Assembly: GCA_963854835.1 (NCBI GenBank)
Contig: OY978529.1
Coordinates: 40,606,055-40,670,054, forward strand
Source of the DNA: Megamerina dolium
Lineage: Eukaryota > Arthropoda > Insecta > Diptera > Megamerinidae
Direction of reading: 5' to 3'
Length of the DNA: 64,000 nt
Below the pieces are notes generated by a model. That model was not told the origin of the DNA and made no database searches. It saw only the letters and a program-made list of their open reading frames with translations. Below, one piece after another: positions 23,571 to 34,356 of this stretch (the first letter of the stretch is position 1; every line of letters starts with the position of its first letter). A program made the position numbers and the translations under genes.

Positions 23571-24854
23571 AAATCTCCTTACAGTCGGCTGGGGCCGACC
23601 AAACTATACCCTGCATATGTAGATTTATATATAAAAAGTTTACTCGAATATCCAACTTTTCTTTTATTTCCACTTTTCTAGAAACAATTTTTGCATATAC
23701 TACTAATTTACACCCGAAATATGGTTGACTTTGACGAAGTAAAAGGATTTTAAGATAATTCCGAGGCTTAGTATGGGAGCTATATAAAAAGTGGGCGTGG
23801 CTTACCACTTTCTAGTAAATCCAATTAATTTTTCAATGTTAATCCACACCTTAAATTTGGTGTCCTAAGTTGAATAGTTTCTAAGTTATGGTGGTTAACA
23901 TTTATGTTTAATTTCCTCAACTTTGTATGGGAGCCCCAATAAGAAGTGGGCGTGGTACGCTGATTTTCTGCCAGATTTTTGCCGACTACGATATTAATTT
24001 AAGTGTCAATTATGGTTATTGTAGACATAAGATTGCCTAAGTTACAGCTGTTTCAATTTAAAATTTGTATGGGGGCTACGATAAACACTGGGCGTGGTGC
24101 GCCCATTTTCTGTGAGCCTAGTTGCTCGAACAATACTAATCCACACCTTAAATCTCGTTATTCTACGCTGAATAGTTTGCAAGTTATAACCGGTAACATT
24201 TTTTTTTAATTTCCGCAACTTTGTATGGGAGACCCAAAAAGGAGTGGGCGTGGCACATTGATTTTCTGCCATATTATTTCCGACTACTGTGTTAATCTAA
24301 GTGTCAATTATGGTTATTCTAGACAGAAGATTGTAGAAGTTACAGTAGTTTCAATTTAAAAGAAGTACAGACACTTTGTATGGGAGCTACGCTAGCAAGT
24401 AGGCGTGGCTCACCCACTTTTGGCGAGGTTATAGAGTAGTATAATATAACTCTATGTGCAAAATATTGTTGTCCCAAGTGATATATTGTGTGAGTTATAG
24501 CAAGTTAAAGATTTTGAAAATTTCGAGGTTAGTCGCTTTGAATGCTTGGTGTGGGCGTGGTTATTGACCGATCATGCCCAATATCAATCCCCTCCGTACC
24601 CTTGGATCATAGATTACTTATGCCAAATTTCATCGAAATAGCTCAATATTTACTCAAGTTATCGTGCGAACCAGCCAGGTGACAGACAGACGGACGGACG
24701 GACGGACGGACGGACATCGTTAAATCGAAAATTTAATCGACGCTGATCACGAATATATATCCATGTCTATATCTCCGGAGATTCCTTCAAGTGGACACAA
24801 ACATCTGACCGAAATGAATATACCATGCATATTGCATTATGCAGGGTATAAAAA
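23571..24854 (+). mobile_element. Helentron-like repeat, copy H1
   Basis: It starts TCTCCTTACA, followed by a hairpin with a 6-bp stem (GTCGGC at 23584, loop TGGG, GCCGAC at 23594), then TATACCCTGCATA. It ends with the inverse TATGCAGGGTATA. Six internal modules of about 150 bp each carry CTTTGTATGGGAG and a GTGGGCGTGG-type box (about 23787, 23946, 24089, 24243, 24401 and 24552). A CGGA microsatellite of 6 units lies at about 24691. No transposase is encoded. Hairpin near one end, subterminal inverted repeats, internal tandem modules and a microsatellite are hallmarks of Helentron-type rolling-circle elements, reading the element 5' to 3' on the minus strand. The class is inference; the repeat family is certain. 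Confidence 0.75.
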
Positions 24855-26061
24855 GAAAAACAGAAATAAATATATGTATTATAGTACATAAAATGTATTT
24901 CATAATTGGCAACGTCCAAACAATTTACTTTTACATGAATTATATACAATAAATGAATATAATTACCCTCTCCTAAGTGTTTCCATTAAAACTATATATT
25001 TGTAAGAGATTTAAAGACCTACTAAGCATTACTTGCAAGTTGTGAAAATTTAAATATGTGCCTGGCAACATTCTATTTTGTTGATTATTATTTTCTTCAA
25101 ATGAAAACGTTCAGAGGGTAAATTTCAAGGAAATATTCCTCGTAAGTGACAATTTGTGGTGGTCTATTCGAATTGATCTCCCTTGACTATTTCAAGAGGA
25201 CATTTCAATCTGGGATCATTTTGCGAATGAGAATATATGAAAAGCACACATTTTAAAAAATTGTTACTTACAAAAATATTCCCGCACACGCACTGTGCGT
25301 GGACCAATTGAAATAAATCGATAAATTTTGAGTAATCGATTTTGATGAAAATTGTATCATTTTACAGAGGATAGTCAAGCTGCATAAATAAAAAAATTTT
25401 TTCAAAAACTCTCACCATCGGCGTTGCACAGCTTGTCAAAGAAAAAGGATAAATCATTAAAATTCTGTCTTTAAATATAGGTTAAACACGGCTAATACAC
25501 AATCGTTACAACGTTCAATTAAGAGTGATTTAAAATTACCATTTTAAAGTGTGAAAAAATAAAAATGTTAAACTTTAGAGTTTAGACCTTTGAATTTCAG
25601 TGTATTAATATTTTCCTTCATTTTCGTCTCTTCTTGGACAAAAACATAATTTCAAAATTTGTCCAAAAACCTTATTTTCGAGAAAAATTCGGCAGCATTA
25701 TTCGGAAAAATAGAGCATATTTTTTTCTTACTTACATCATAATTATATGACTATCAAAGTTACATTTGCGTTCAAATAATTTGTTTTTTTATCATTTCTG
25801 TTTTGTAGTTGTAATTATAATTTTAGTAATGGTGTGTATGCAAAAATGTACTTGGGATTTTTGAGGTATAAGACTCACAATAAAACGGATAATGGTATTC
25901 GAAGCACAAAATACCAGCTATTTATTAAAAATAATAATAATAATAATAATAATAAAATCCAATTATTCATTTAGCTCCTACACGCTATCAAAAACGTCAA
26001 AAATCAAGTTTTCAAATCTTGTTTTTGACAAAAGTATAAGGTCTACATAAATATGAACATA
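24855..26061. other. Intergenic DNA with a (TAA)n tract
   Basis: No gene is seen. An uninterrupted run of AAT/TAA units lies at about 25928-25955. Confidence 0.45.
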
Positions 26062-26617
26062 CAAGGTACGACAAATATGTATTAAGATTAGAACCATATC
26101 TCAGCAACCAAGCGCGCCATGTTATATTCAACCTTCCTCTACTAACTGTCAAAATTTCATGGCATCTGGTTGACATTTAATGTTTATTGACATTCATTTT
26201 ATAAAACACGTGTTCGTTTGATGTTGAAATTTTAACATGAAATTTAACATGAAAATTAACACACAGCACTCATTGTTCGTCAATTTTTGGCTCGGAATCA
26301 GGTCTGTGTGTTGCATCACCCGACGTATTCACCTGATTTGGCACCATGCGACTTCTTTTTGTTCCCAAAACTGAAATTGAAGTGGAAAGGATGCTTTTTT
26401 GATGACATTCAGATCATACAACGGGCTTCGATGAGGGCACTGGAGGCAATTCCGAAAAATGAGCTGGAACACGCGTTTGAATCACTTTTAAATCGATGTA
26501 ACAAGTGTATTGAATCAGAAGGAGAATGTTTCGAATAAATATACCGAAAAATTAGCAGATATCGTGTTTTAATTGTGTTTTCTAGAGGCAGTCTTAATAC
26601 ATAATTGTCGCTCCGTG
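26062..26617 (+). mobile_element. Mariner deletion derivative (mariner C)
   Basis: The inverted ends read CAAGGTACGACAAATATGTA on the left and, from the other side, CACGGAGCGACAATTATGTA on the right. TA flanks them at 26060-26061 and 26618-26619. The plus strand retains only the end of the transposase: a CVLHHPTYSPDLAPCDFFLF segment with the third catalytic Asp region, then KNELEHAFESLLNRCNKCIE. The element at 63320 onward is the same family with more of the transposase, and comparison shows that the N-terminal and first catalytic parts are deleted here. Confidence 0.88.
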
Positions 26618-26619
26618 TA

Positions 26620-29070
26620 AATAACGATTTCAGATTTTTGTCTACGCGTTGTATGGGATCGACGCACTGTGGCACGATTCAATTGATGAAAATTTAATCA
26701 AATAATTCGAAAAATAAATTTTGAATTTATTTCACTTTCACTTACACTAATCTCTATGAGTAAAGCAGTAAAGCATTGCCATTCCGAAATTTTTATTGGT
26801 AAAATGCATATTCTGTAAGTTTTGTAACATAACATTTTACTGAATGTTAATTTCGATGTTAGAAAAATGTCTGAATTATAAATATTTTTTGGCATAACAT
26901 TTTAGTTAGCGATAATTTCGATGATAAAATGCCATAAAAAGGGTAAAGAATGACACAAATATTTATAAAATTTGGTACTTGCTTTCAGTAAGATTAAAAG
27001 TGTTGCTTTCAAGGTTGTGATAATCTATTTAAAAAGACTAAAAATATGAGAATATAATTTTGAAATATCAATTTGTGTTAATGAATAAATTTTTACTTGC
27101 TTTTTATTAGACTTAAAGCAAGTCGTTTACCTTAAAACTTTAAACCATCTTATCATTATCAAATAGTAAAAGTTTTTATTGTTTTTATTTAAAATGTTTC
27201 ACCTTCTAAATAAAACATTTCACTAAAATGCACATTTAGCTATCACAAGAAATGACAATTTTATTAAAATTGGTACAAAATCAAATTTATACTTTATGGG
27301 TTTTCATTTGGAGTCGCATGGAGACATGCAAAGTTCTCATTTTTTACGTTTCGATAATTATAAAAAATCGATTAATAGTAAGTTGAATCTTTCCTCTATA
27401 TAGCGAATACATTGAACGAAAAATATAATACAAAATATTGAACACACCATTCATTCCATAGTCGAATAACAAAGCAACAATTTATTCGATGGTATTTTCA
27501 TGTCACAATATATTGAAAGTACTTGTGTATGTATATTGTTATAATCAAACAAACCAAAAAAAAAAAAAAAATTTTTTTTCTCATCATAATGTGCTGTCTT
27601 TTTATTATGATATAAACTACTCTCCATACCCTAACATATGTATGAGTATTCTGCAAAAAGTAATATTGAAATCTAATGCTCACATGTGGTATACATGTTG
27701 CGAGCAATGATGATATGTAGAATGTATATAGTCATGTATGTAGCTACTATGAAATTTACTTCCTTCCGTTCAAAGGAGCTTATCGTGTTGTTATTTATGG
27801 GAAATTTAAATGTATTCATGTGTATCCGTATGATTATGCAGTTGATTTATAATAAATCTTTTCATATTTATTAGTACCTACATCATACTCACATAATATT
27901 AAGTCGTCAAAATGTACTTTTATGTAGGCTGTAATGGCGTAATACCGCAACATGTTCCTAAACATATGTGGAAATTGGTGGATCATATATGATTTAAATG
28001 AAAATAAAATGGAATTTTTTTTTTCAAATTTCACTACTAATCATATCGATATGTTTTGAAGAAGAAGAAAAATATTAAAAAGCAAAACAAATTTTGATAA
28101 GATTTTGTGATTTCTTATAAATATATATTTTCAAGTACCTATGATTTTTAATTGTTTATTTATCAAATATTTTAATTAAATTGGTATTGGAATTAATTTT
28201 CACAAATTTTTATTTTTTTCAAATCAATGATATGATATTCAAAGAGTCTTTCGGTCGGAAAATTATTTCAAATAATTTGTTTGGTTTAGCATTTACAAGA
28301 GTTGTTCTTTATTTGGTTTGAACGACTTTTAAATAGACGCAGGGAATATCCCCAATTTTCGGTGTTAAACGAAGACTTTCAGAAATCGATTAATAATCGA
28401 ATCGAAGCAAATAACATTTGGTGACACAAAAAAAAACCTCGTCATCCATTTGAATCCCTTAAAATTAAAAAGAATTGACTAGATTAGCTGAGTTAAGTGC
28501 GCTGCGTAAATGCGTACTTTTGATTAATTTTAATATCGTGATTTTTCAACTGACATTCAATTGATATTTCTTTGAGATTTATAATAGAGATTAAAGCGAT
28601 TTATCAAGATAAGTGTGGACACAATTCTTGTTCGTCTGATTATGGAATTGGATATGCTACGTTTATACGTTAGATAAAGTTGACTTTCCCAGATGGATGC
28701 CACTTTTTTTCTGTGATTTGTACATATTCTATTCAAATAGTCTTAATACACTTGACGAGAAAATTTCAAATATTTACAAGAATCAGCGATTTATATTCCA
28801 TTCAATGCCAATGTTCTATTTACTTTATTTTTTCCCTCAGCCTTATTGAGAATATGTTGCTATTTAAGATGATTACATTCAAGAAAGTCGAGAGAGAGAG
28901 AGAGAGAGAACAAGAGCAAGATATTTATTTTGGTGTAATCAAGTTGAATAACTCCATTGAAAGAGTCATTCAATTCTATGCATAAGAAAATAGTTGAAGT
29001 TGTTCTCATTACATTACATAGAATCACATTCCAGTTTACTGCATTGCAGATTGTAATACAATGCAATTAA
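26620..29070. other. AT-rich intergenic DNA upstream of the 29176 gene
   Basis: Nothing recognised apart from a (GA)n run at about 28890-28909. Short open frames here are poor in protein-like composition. Confidence 0.4.
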
Positions 29071-29076
29071 TTGCAT

Positions 29077-29114
29077 TATAAAAGCAATGAAAAATTCTAC
29101 TTCAAAGAACAGTT
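29077..29114 (+). promoter_or_regulatory. Core promoter of the 29176-30143 gene
   Basis: A TATAAAAG box starts at 29077. An initiator-like ACAGTT has its A at 29111, 34 bases downstream, the same spacing as at the 7184 gene. A 65-nucleotide leader follows. This makes the ATG at 29176 the start, because the upstream in-frame TTG at 29071 would lie before the transcription start. Confidence 0.65.
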
Positions 29115-29175
29115 TACAATAGAGACTCAAGTGAAACGTTTTGTGTGTTGGAGAAATAAATCGAGATACATAGAA

Positions 29176-30143
29176 ATGAGGAAAAGTTTCTTTCAATTGT
29201 TGATGTTGTTTGTGAAACAACGATTCTTGCTGCTGTTACTGTTGACGCAAGTAAGTTGCAGATAATTGCTTTAAATAAATAAAGTAGTACCTACGGGCTT
29301 ACTTGCTTTCATTATTCGTATTTAATTGCAATTTAATTGTAGTATTATCAGCTTGCTGCATTAATACCCATGAACAGTGCTGCATCTTCATCAGACTTAT
29401 TTCGACCTTCACCGGAAATATTTGATTTACTCACAAAAGACACGGATGAAGATATTTTCACATGGAGTGTTCCGCAAAAGTTAAGCAAACGCGATAAATT
29501 GTTCATCAGTGTTGAGGATAAATTTACACAATTGGCATTTGTCACTGTGATCGATGGCAAACATGTACTCGAATTACTGTACAAGGATCTGTCCGAATTG
29601 CGAACGAAAAATAAGACACTCGTTTATAATATTACATTTATTTATTATTTTAATCGTATTGCTGAACATTTCGAAAAATTAGAAACCACCTATCCCGAGG
29701 AGCCAGTATTAGAGGTAGCACAGGCGCATAATTCGAACGATATAAGAATGCCTCTGCGTAAGATTTATCTATTTAAAATATTCTATGATTATTTGAGATT
29801 TTATGAGAACACTTCGCCAGAGCAGCTGAATACCGAAGAACGTTTAATACGCTTTCTTTTTGAGAAACACGGTCTAAAGAGTTTATCGAATGAGTTTCTT
29901 AAACGTTTCAGTATATTTTCACAGAAATTATACGCCCAGTATCAGGCATATATTGAAGCACTAACACAGCTGGAGAAACAAAATGAAGCCGATGTGGTAT
30001 ATTTCTATGAGAAGTTCACACAGGAATATGATGAATTGAAGAAATTTGATATTTTCTATAAATTTCATTTTTACAATAAGGAACTAATTGATATTCATTC
30101 TAAAATGACGGGTCATGATAGTTTGAAAATGAAACAATTGTGA
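29176..30143 (+). CDS. Secreted helical protein, family member 3 (two exons, longest)
   Basis: Exon 1 is 29176-29250 and exon 2 is 29343-30143, with a 92-bp intron (GTAAGT donor, TTAATTGTAG acceptor) in phase 0. The product is 291 residues. Exon 1 (25 residues) has two hydrophobic runs, FFQLLMLFV and FLLLLLL, separated by KQR, and exon 2 begins YYQLAALIPMNSAAS. That is compatible with a signal peptide ending near the alanine- and serine-rich start of exon 2. The mature part lacks cysteine and is rich in Phe, Tyr, Leu, Glu and Lys, with long amphipathic helices. Residues about 189-207 (TEERLIRFLFEKHGLKSLS) carry the family block. It is about 60-70 residues longer before the block than the two paralogues and is the most diverged member. 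AATAAA lies at 30186. Function unknown. Confidence 0.82.
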
Positions 30144-30279
30144 GGGGTGTGCGGGGAAAGAGCCACGCGCTCTAATTGTTTTTTTAATAAACGGATTGAT
30201 TGAAAAAATCAAAGTTTTGATGATTTTTTCATTTATTTTTCATGAAATTTTGAAGAGGAAGCAAATGTGAAGGCTGTAA

Positions 30280-30712
30280 TAGCCTAGACAGACGGCAGCC
30301 TAATTCCTAATTTGCTATGGCAACACTGCTGACAATTGTCTATTGTGAATTTTTCTCCATCCATTTTACAAAATATTAGGTGTGTTCGCTAACAAAAAAC
30401 TTTCAACAATTGTTAACAATTTTCAACATGAAAAGTGTAGGCGAACAAATAAATCCAGCTGTCAATTACGAACGGTGAATGTCAATTTACAAGTTTCTGA
30501 TAGTTTTCAGTTCACGTACTTCTTGTGGATTTTCTCATATCGAGAGTGATAGATGACAAAAATTGATAGTGATAGTAATGTAAGTGGACAGACCTAATAA
30601 AACAGCAATCAGCCGTTTAGTTAATCTGCAATTTTGCCGTCTGTCAGTTTATTATTTTATTCGGATTAAGTGCGCCGGTAATCCGGAATTAGGCTGCCGT
30701 CTGTCTAGGCTA
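30280..30712. mobile_element. MITE with perfect 28-bp terminal inverted repeats
   Basis: The left end 30280-30307 begins TAGCCTAGACAGACGGCAGC. The right end 30685-30712 is its exact reverse complement across all 28 positions. The flanking bases read TAA at 30277-30279 and 30713-30715, consistent with a 3-bp TAA duplication of PIF/Harbinger type. TA duplication with ends starting GCCTAG cannot be excluded, since the border is ambiguous. The 430-bp interior has no open frame. It lies about 90 bp beyond the polyadenylation signal of the 29176-30143 gene. Confidence 0.85.
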
Positions 30713-30741
30713 TAAGGGAAGCAAAACGGCGCTCTCTTTAT

Positions 30742-30998
30742 AAAAAAATAAATAAATATGTGGCACGTATAGACCCTAAAAGGCTTTTTGCCCGCTTACT
30801 TTTGTGTGTGTTAAATTTTGGACGGTATTAAAAGGGGCCCACTCGGTGAGGTTGGTTCCGAACGGCAGAACCCTTTCCTGAGTTTTCTCAGAGAGCTCTT
30901 TAAGAAGCATTTAGAAATTGATACTGTTGAAAAAATTGCTAATTGAAACCACAACCTACAGAACAACGCTCCAGCTACTGAGCGACAGCACCCACTCT
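30742..30998 (-). mobile_element. tRNA-derived SINE, copy 2
   Basis: In inverted orientation, tail AAATAAATATGTGGCAC, then AAATTTTGGACGGTATTAAA, TTCCGAACGGCAGAACCCTT and AGAGCTCTTTAAGAAGC match the other copies. The tRNA-like head is at the right (ACTGAGCGACAGCAC) with an altered box A. An internal part is missing relative to the 362-bp copy. Confidence 0.75.
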
Positions 30999-31879
30999 AT
31001 TTATATTGTAATAAAATTTGATTTTAAAAAATGAATGATGTGTTGAATCCTTCATTTATTTTTCATGATATTTAAAAAATGAGGCAAATGTGAAAGTTCT
31101 ACTGGAAGGAGAAATTCGCTCTATTTTCATAAAATTCAATTGAAAAAATATGTAGCAAAATTTAGAAAAATTTTATAAATTTCTTCCCAAGGAAGCATTA
31201 TTGATTTGGAATCGTAGTCCTCAGTTTTTATAACCAATTTTGAAGAGAAGCCTCCCTAAGGAATGATGATAAGTATGTTTAAAGGAAATGTTACGGAGGA
31301 AAAAATTAATAGAGGACGGTCCTACATTTAATTTTTCTGGAAGCTATTTCCAGGTAGCTATTTTCAATTTTCATGAGTCTTTATGTTTATTTTGTATGGG
31401 AGTCCTCTAAAGTGCTATAGATAGGGGGTGCGTATGTTCGGAGTAAATGTTCACAAAGAAATTTTAGTACAGTTTGCCCCTAGGTGGTAAACGATTTATA
31501 GACAGCTACAAGAATATTTGTCAATTTCAGGTCTTCATTTTTTCTATAAAAATGAAGCCTCTCTAGTGGCTGTTAAACCTAAAGAGTAGTCGAGTTCGAA
31601 CTTCTTTAAGAATTATAAATTTTTCACTGAGTCAAACCGTTAAGAATTTTAGCCGTCTTATTGTATGTAAATTTTCGTAGATTGATATAAAGTGTTTGAA
31701 GTATCCAAAGAAAAGTCAATTTCACAACTACATACTATACTATGGGCTAAATTTTATATGAATAAATATTATATTTTGATGTATTGAAAATTATCCTATT
31801 TAATTGAAATGGTGCTGAGATGTTCTCAAAATGGATATTTCAAAAATTTCGAAATTGTTTGTATAATATGTGGAGCGAC
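30999..31879. other. Intergenic DNA, nothing recognised
   Basis: AT-rich sequence with GTATGGGAG- and GAAGCCTC-like strings that hint at an old decayed repeat. There is no gene. Confidence 0.35.
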
Positions 31880-32340
31880 CTGGTTTGATGTATAGAAGGT
31901 GTTGATTTAGCTGTGTTTATCGTGAGCACCTACCTGATGGCCTTATCTCACGACGCCCAAAGCGTAATGTATCAAATTGAAGCGTTGATAAGCGTCCCAC
32001 AGGAGTGGAACCTCCAGGTTCCTACGGTACCAATTGGGGCACGTTGAATGGATGTACTACCCTCCTTGGTTTGGATCGAGGTCCACCTAAAACCTCTTCT
32101 GATCTAAGGGGTCAGCACCCTGGTTGCAATGCAACTCCACATCGAGTACCCCACGCCTTGTGACGTGGAATACTCTACCCACGTGTTCTTTGGGTTACCA
32201 TAGCCCCCACGACAACTTCCCGTGGAACCAAATTTAAAGTCCGTGGAACCAAATTTAAAGTCTTTAGGTAAGACCTCGTAGTCGAAGTTACTACCAGTTT
32301 CAGCCCCATTCGGCTCCGATCGGGAGTATAGAAGGTATAA
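31880..32340. repeat. GC-rich island, probable decayed repeat, with a 21-bp duplication
   Basis: This block is visibly GC-richer than its surroundings. It contains two immediately adjacent copies of a 21-base unit beginning CCGTGGAACCAAATTTAAAG (32220-32240 and 32241-32261). No frame gives a protein I recognise on either strand. The composition suggests untranslated or coding remains of a retrotransposon, but I found no second copy in this window. Confidence 0.4.
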
Positions 32341-34356
32341 TAAAAATTAATAAATGATTCAGAAAAACTCTTTATTTTGCGTCCAAATTTATGTAAATAT
32401 AAACATAATTTTAAAATCTGTTTAGCAATATATTCTAAAATCGATGTAGGTCAAAATAATAAAAGAACAGAAACTTTAATGAAATTCATTAAAATTTCAG
32501 TTCAAAATGTTTTAATTATACATTTTGAAATACACCGTTGACATTTTTGCTACCGAAAAAATATAGATTTTCTTAATATAATTTCACTACTATAAAAATG
32601 CTTATTTTACATTTAGCTAATATACTTGTACACATTAAAGATATCATTTCTAGTTCGAACAAACCATACACGTGTTTTTAATCGGTGGCTGGTTGGCTGG
32701 TTGGTTGGTAGGTGGTTTGGTGACGGTTGCTTTTTATGATAATGCTTTATGTTAAGTTATAATTTTGGCCTGTTGCATTCTGTGTAAGTCAGTTGGGCCT
32801 AAGGCATTTCCATAAAGGCCCGGGTATTGGAAATCATACACTTGCTTTGTTCTCAGTCCAAAATATTCCATTGAGCCAAACAAGCAACCAGATGCAAGCT
32901 ACATGTTCGAGTTAATTGTTGCATTCGAACAATGTCGTATGTTGTACGTAGTGACTTTTCTTTGCATTTACTTGTTGATACATCGGTAGATATGAAAATG
33001 TTGATGCCAATTATAAACAAACCAACTCAAGCTACTACTAATTAGTAGCCAGCGTGTATGTAATGTGAATTGTTTTTATGTTGGTATAAAATCTAAACAT
33101 TTATTTTGAGATTATTTAATCTTTATTAATAATAAAGCAATCTCAGTAAGCAAAATACGAGTACCACTACTGACTTTTTAACATAAAATTTGCAATTTGC
33201 TATTTGCTATGATTTGCTACTTTACTAAGATGTTATAAATGTTTTTTATTATTTGATTTTATTTTTTTATTCGATGATTCCGCTATAAAATGAAAAAATA
33301 TATATCTCACGGTACATAAAGTACGTTTATGCGTGTGTATTTAATATTACTTCCGCTAGTTATCGTTCATAATCAGTGAAATGTGAAAGTAAAGAAGTTT
33401 GCATTTAGTATGTAAATACAAGTACCAGCAAAAGGCTAATTTCATACAATTTCATTTACAACAGTAGAAGTATAAGCAAATGCAAGGTTATAAAAATTGT
33501 TCATAATTAAATGAAAAAGACTTATTAACTGTGTATTACATAATTGACAAAAAAATAGGAGAATAAATGAACTCATTTTTAATTAAAACTTTGTACTATT
33601 TGATAATTATTATACAAAAAGTAACAAAAACTTAAATTAAATTAAATTAAAAATTGTAGATCTGATGGAGGATAGTATGAAATCGTGTTTTTAGCACCTT
33701 CAGATTATCAATTGTTTGGCAATTTTCTTATCCGTTTAGGTTTTTCATTCAGTCTCTTTTGAGTATCTGGTTTGAAAGGTAATCATTTAGAAGCGTTTAA
33801 ACAATATATTATTTTCAATAGAAGCCCTATAACTGTAGTACACTGGAGGTTATTTTTTAAGAATTCTCTCAGCAGGGACACTGCAGTACCAAAAAAGAGA
33901 CAAAAATCATTGTTTTTCAAGTACATCTTTGCATAGGGGCTAAAAGGATAAGAAAAACGCCAAACAATGTTTTAAAAAAATATTCTCCGAGAAAAAATAG
34001 TGGGGGTCCGTCAACCACAAAGCTACTTTAAGCCTTCTGTTTTCAAGAAAAACAACTCCAAACCCTCCACTTTCGTAAAAAACCTGACCTTGACGAGTAA
34101 AACGGTCTTCAACAAGGTACTCTGGGGCAATCCCGGTTTCCAACAAGTCTATGCTAATCAGAATAAAAAATTCTTGCCTCACAGTGTTACAAGGGCTGCC
34201 TTTATATCTTTGTAAAAAATATGATCTAGTACGTTTTCGTCAAATGTGACATGTCCATTGAAAAGTCTGACATTCTTTAGGATAAATGTACTCAGATGGT
34301 TTTGATGTACAAGCGCTATTACAGTGACTTGAAAAATGCATTTCGGTAAAAAAATG
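32341..34356. other. Intergenic DNA with an unassigned coding-like stretch
   Basis: Mostly AT-rich. At 33940-34182 the minus strand is open for 80 codons with a protein-like sequence (DLLETGIAPEYLVEDRFTRQ, then GGFGVVFLENRRLKVALWLT) that I cannot assign. At 33746-33785 there is a near match to 18643-18690. Just before it, the plus strand reads APSDYQLFG, like the third catalytic region of mariner, a possible but tiny relic. Confidence 0.3.

Noticed and set aside
24003..24272. Recurrent 60-100-codon frames within the Helentron-like repeats (also at 36161, 37445, 50802, 54274 and 55901)
   Set aside because: The frames recur because the repeats do. They start and stop in different modules on both strands, and no catalytic motif or conserved stop position indicates translation.
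29071..29178. An upstream start for the 29176 gene
   Set aside because: The frame stays open upstream to a TTG at 29071, but the TATA box and initiator place transcription start near 29111. The ATG at 29176 gives a normal signal peptide.
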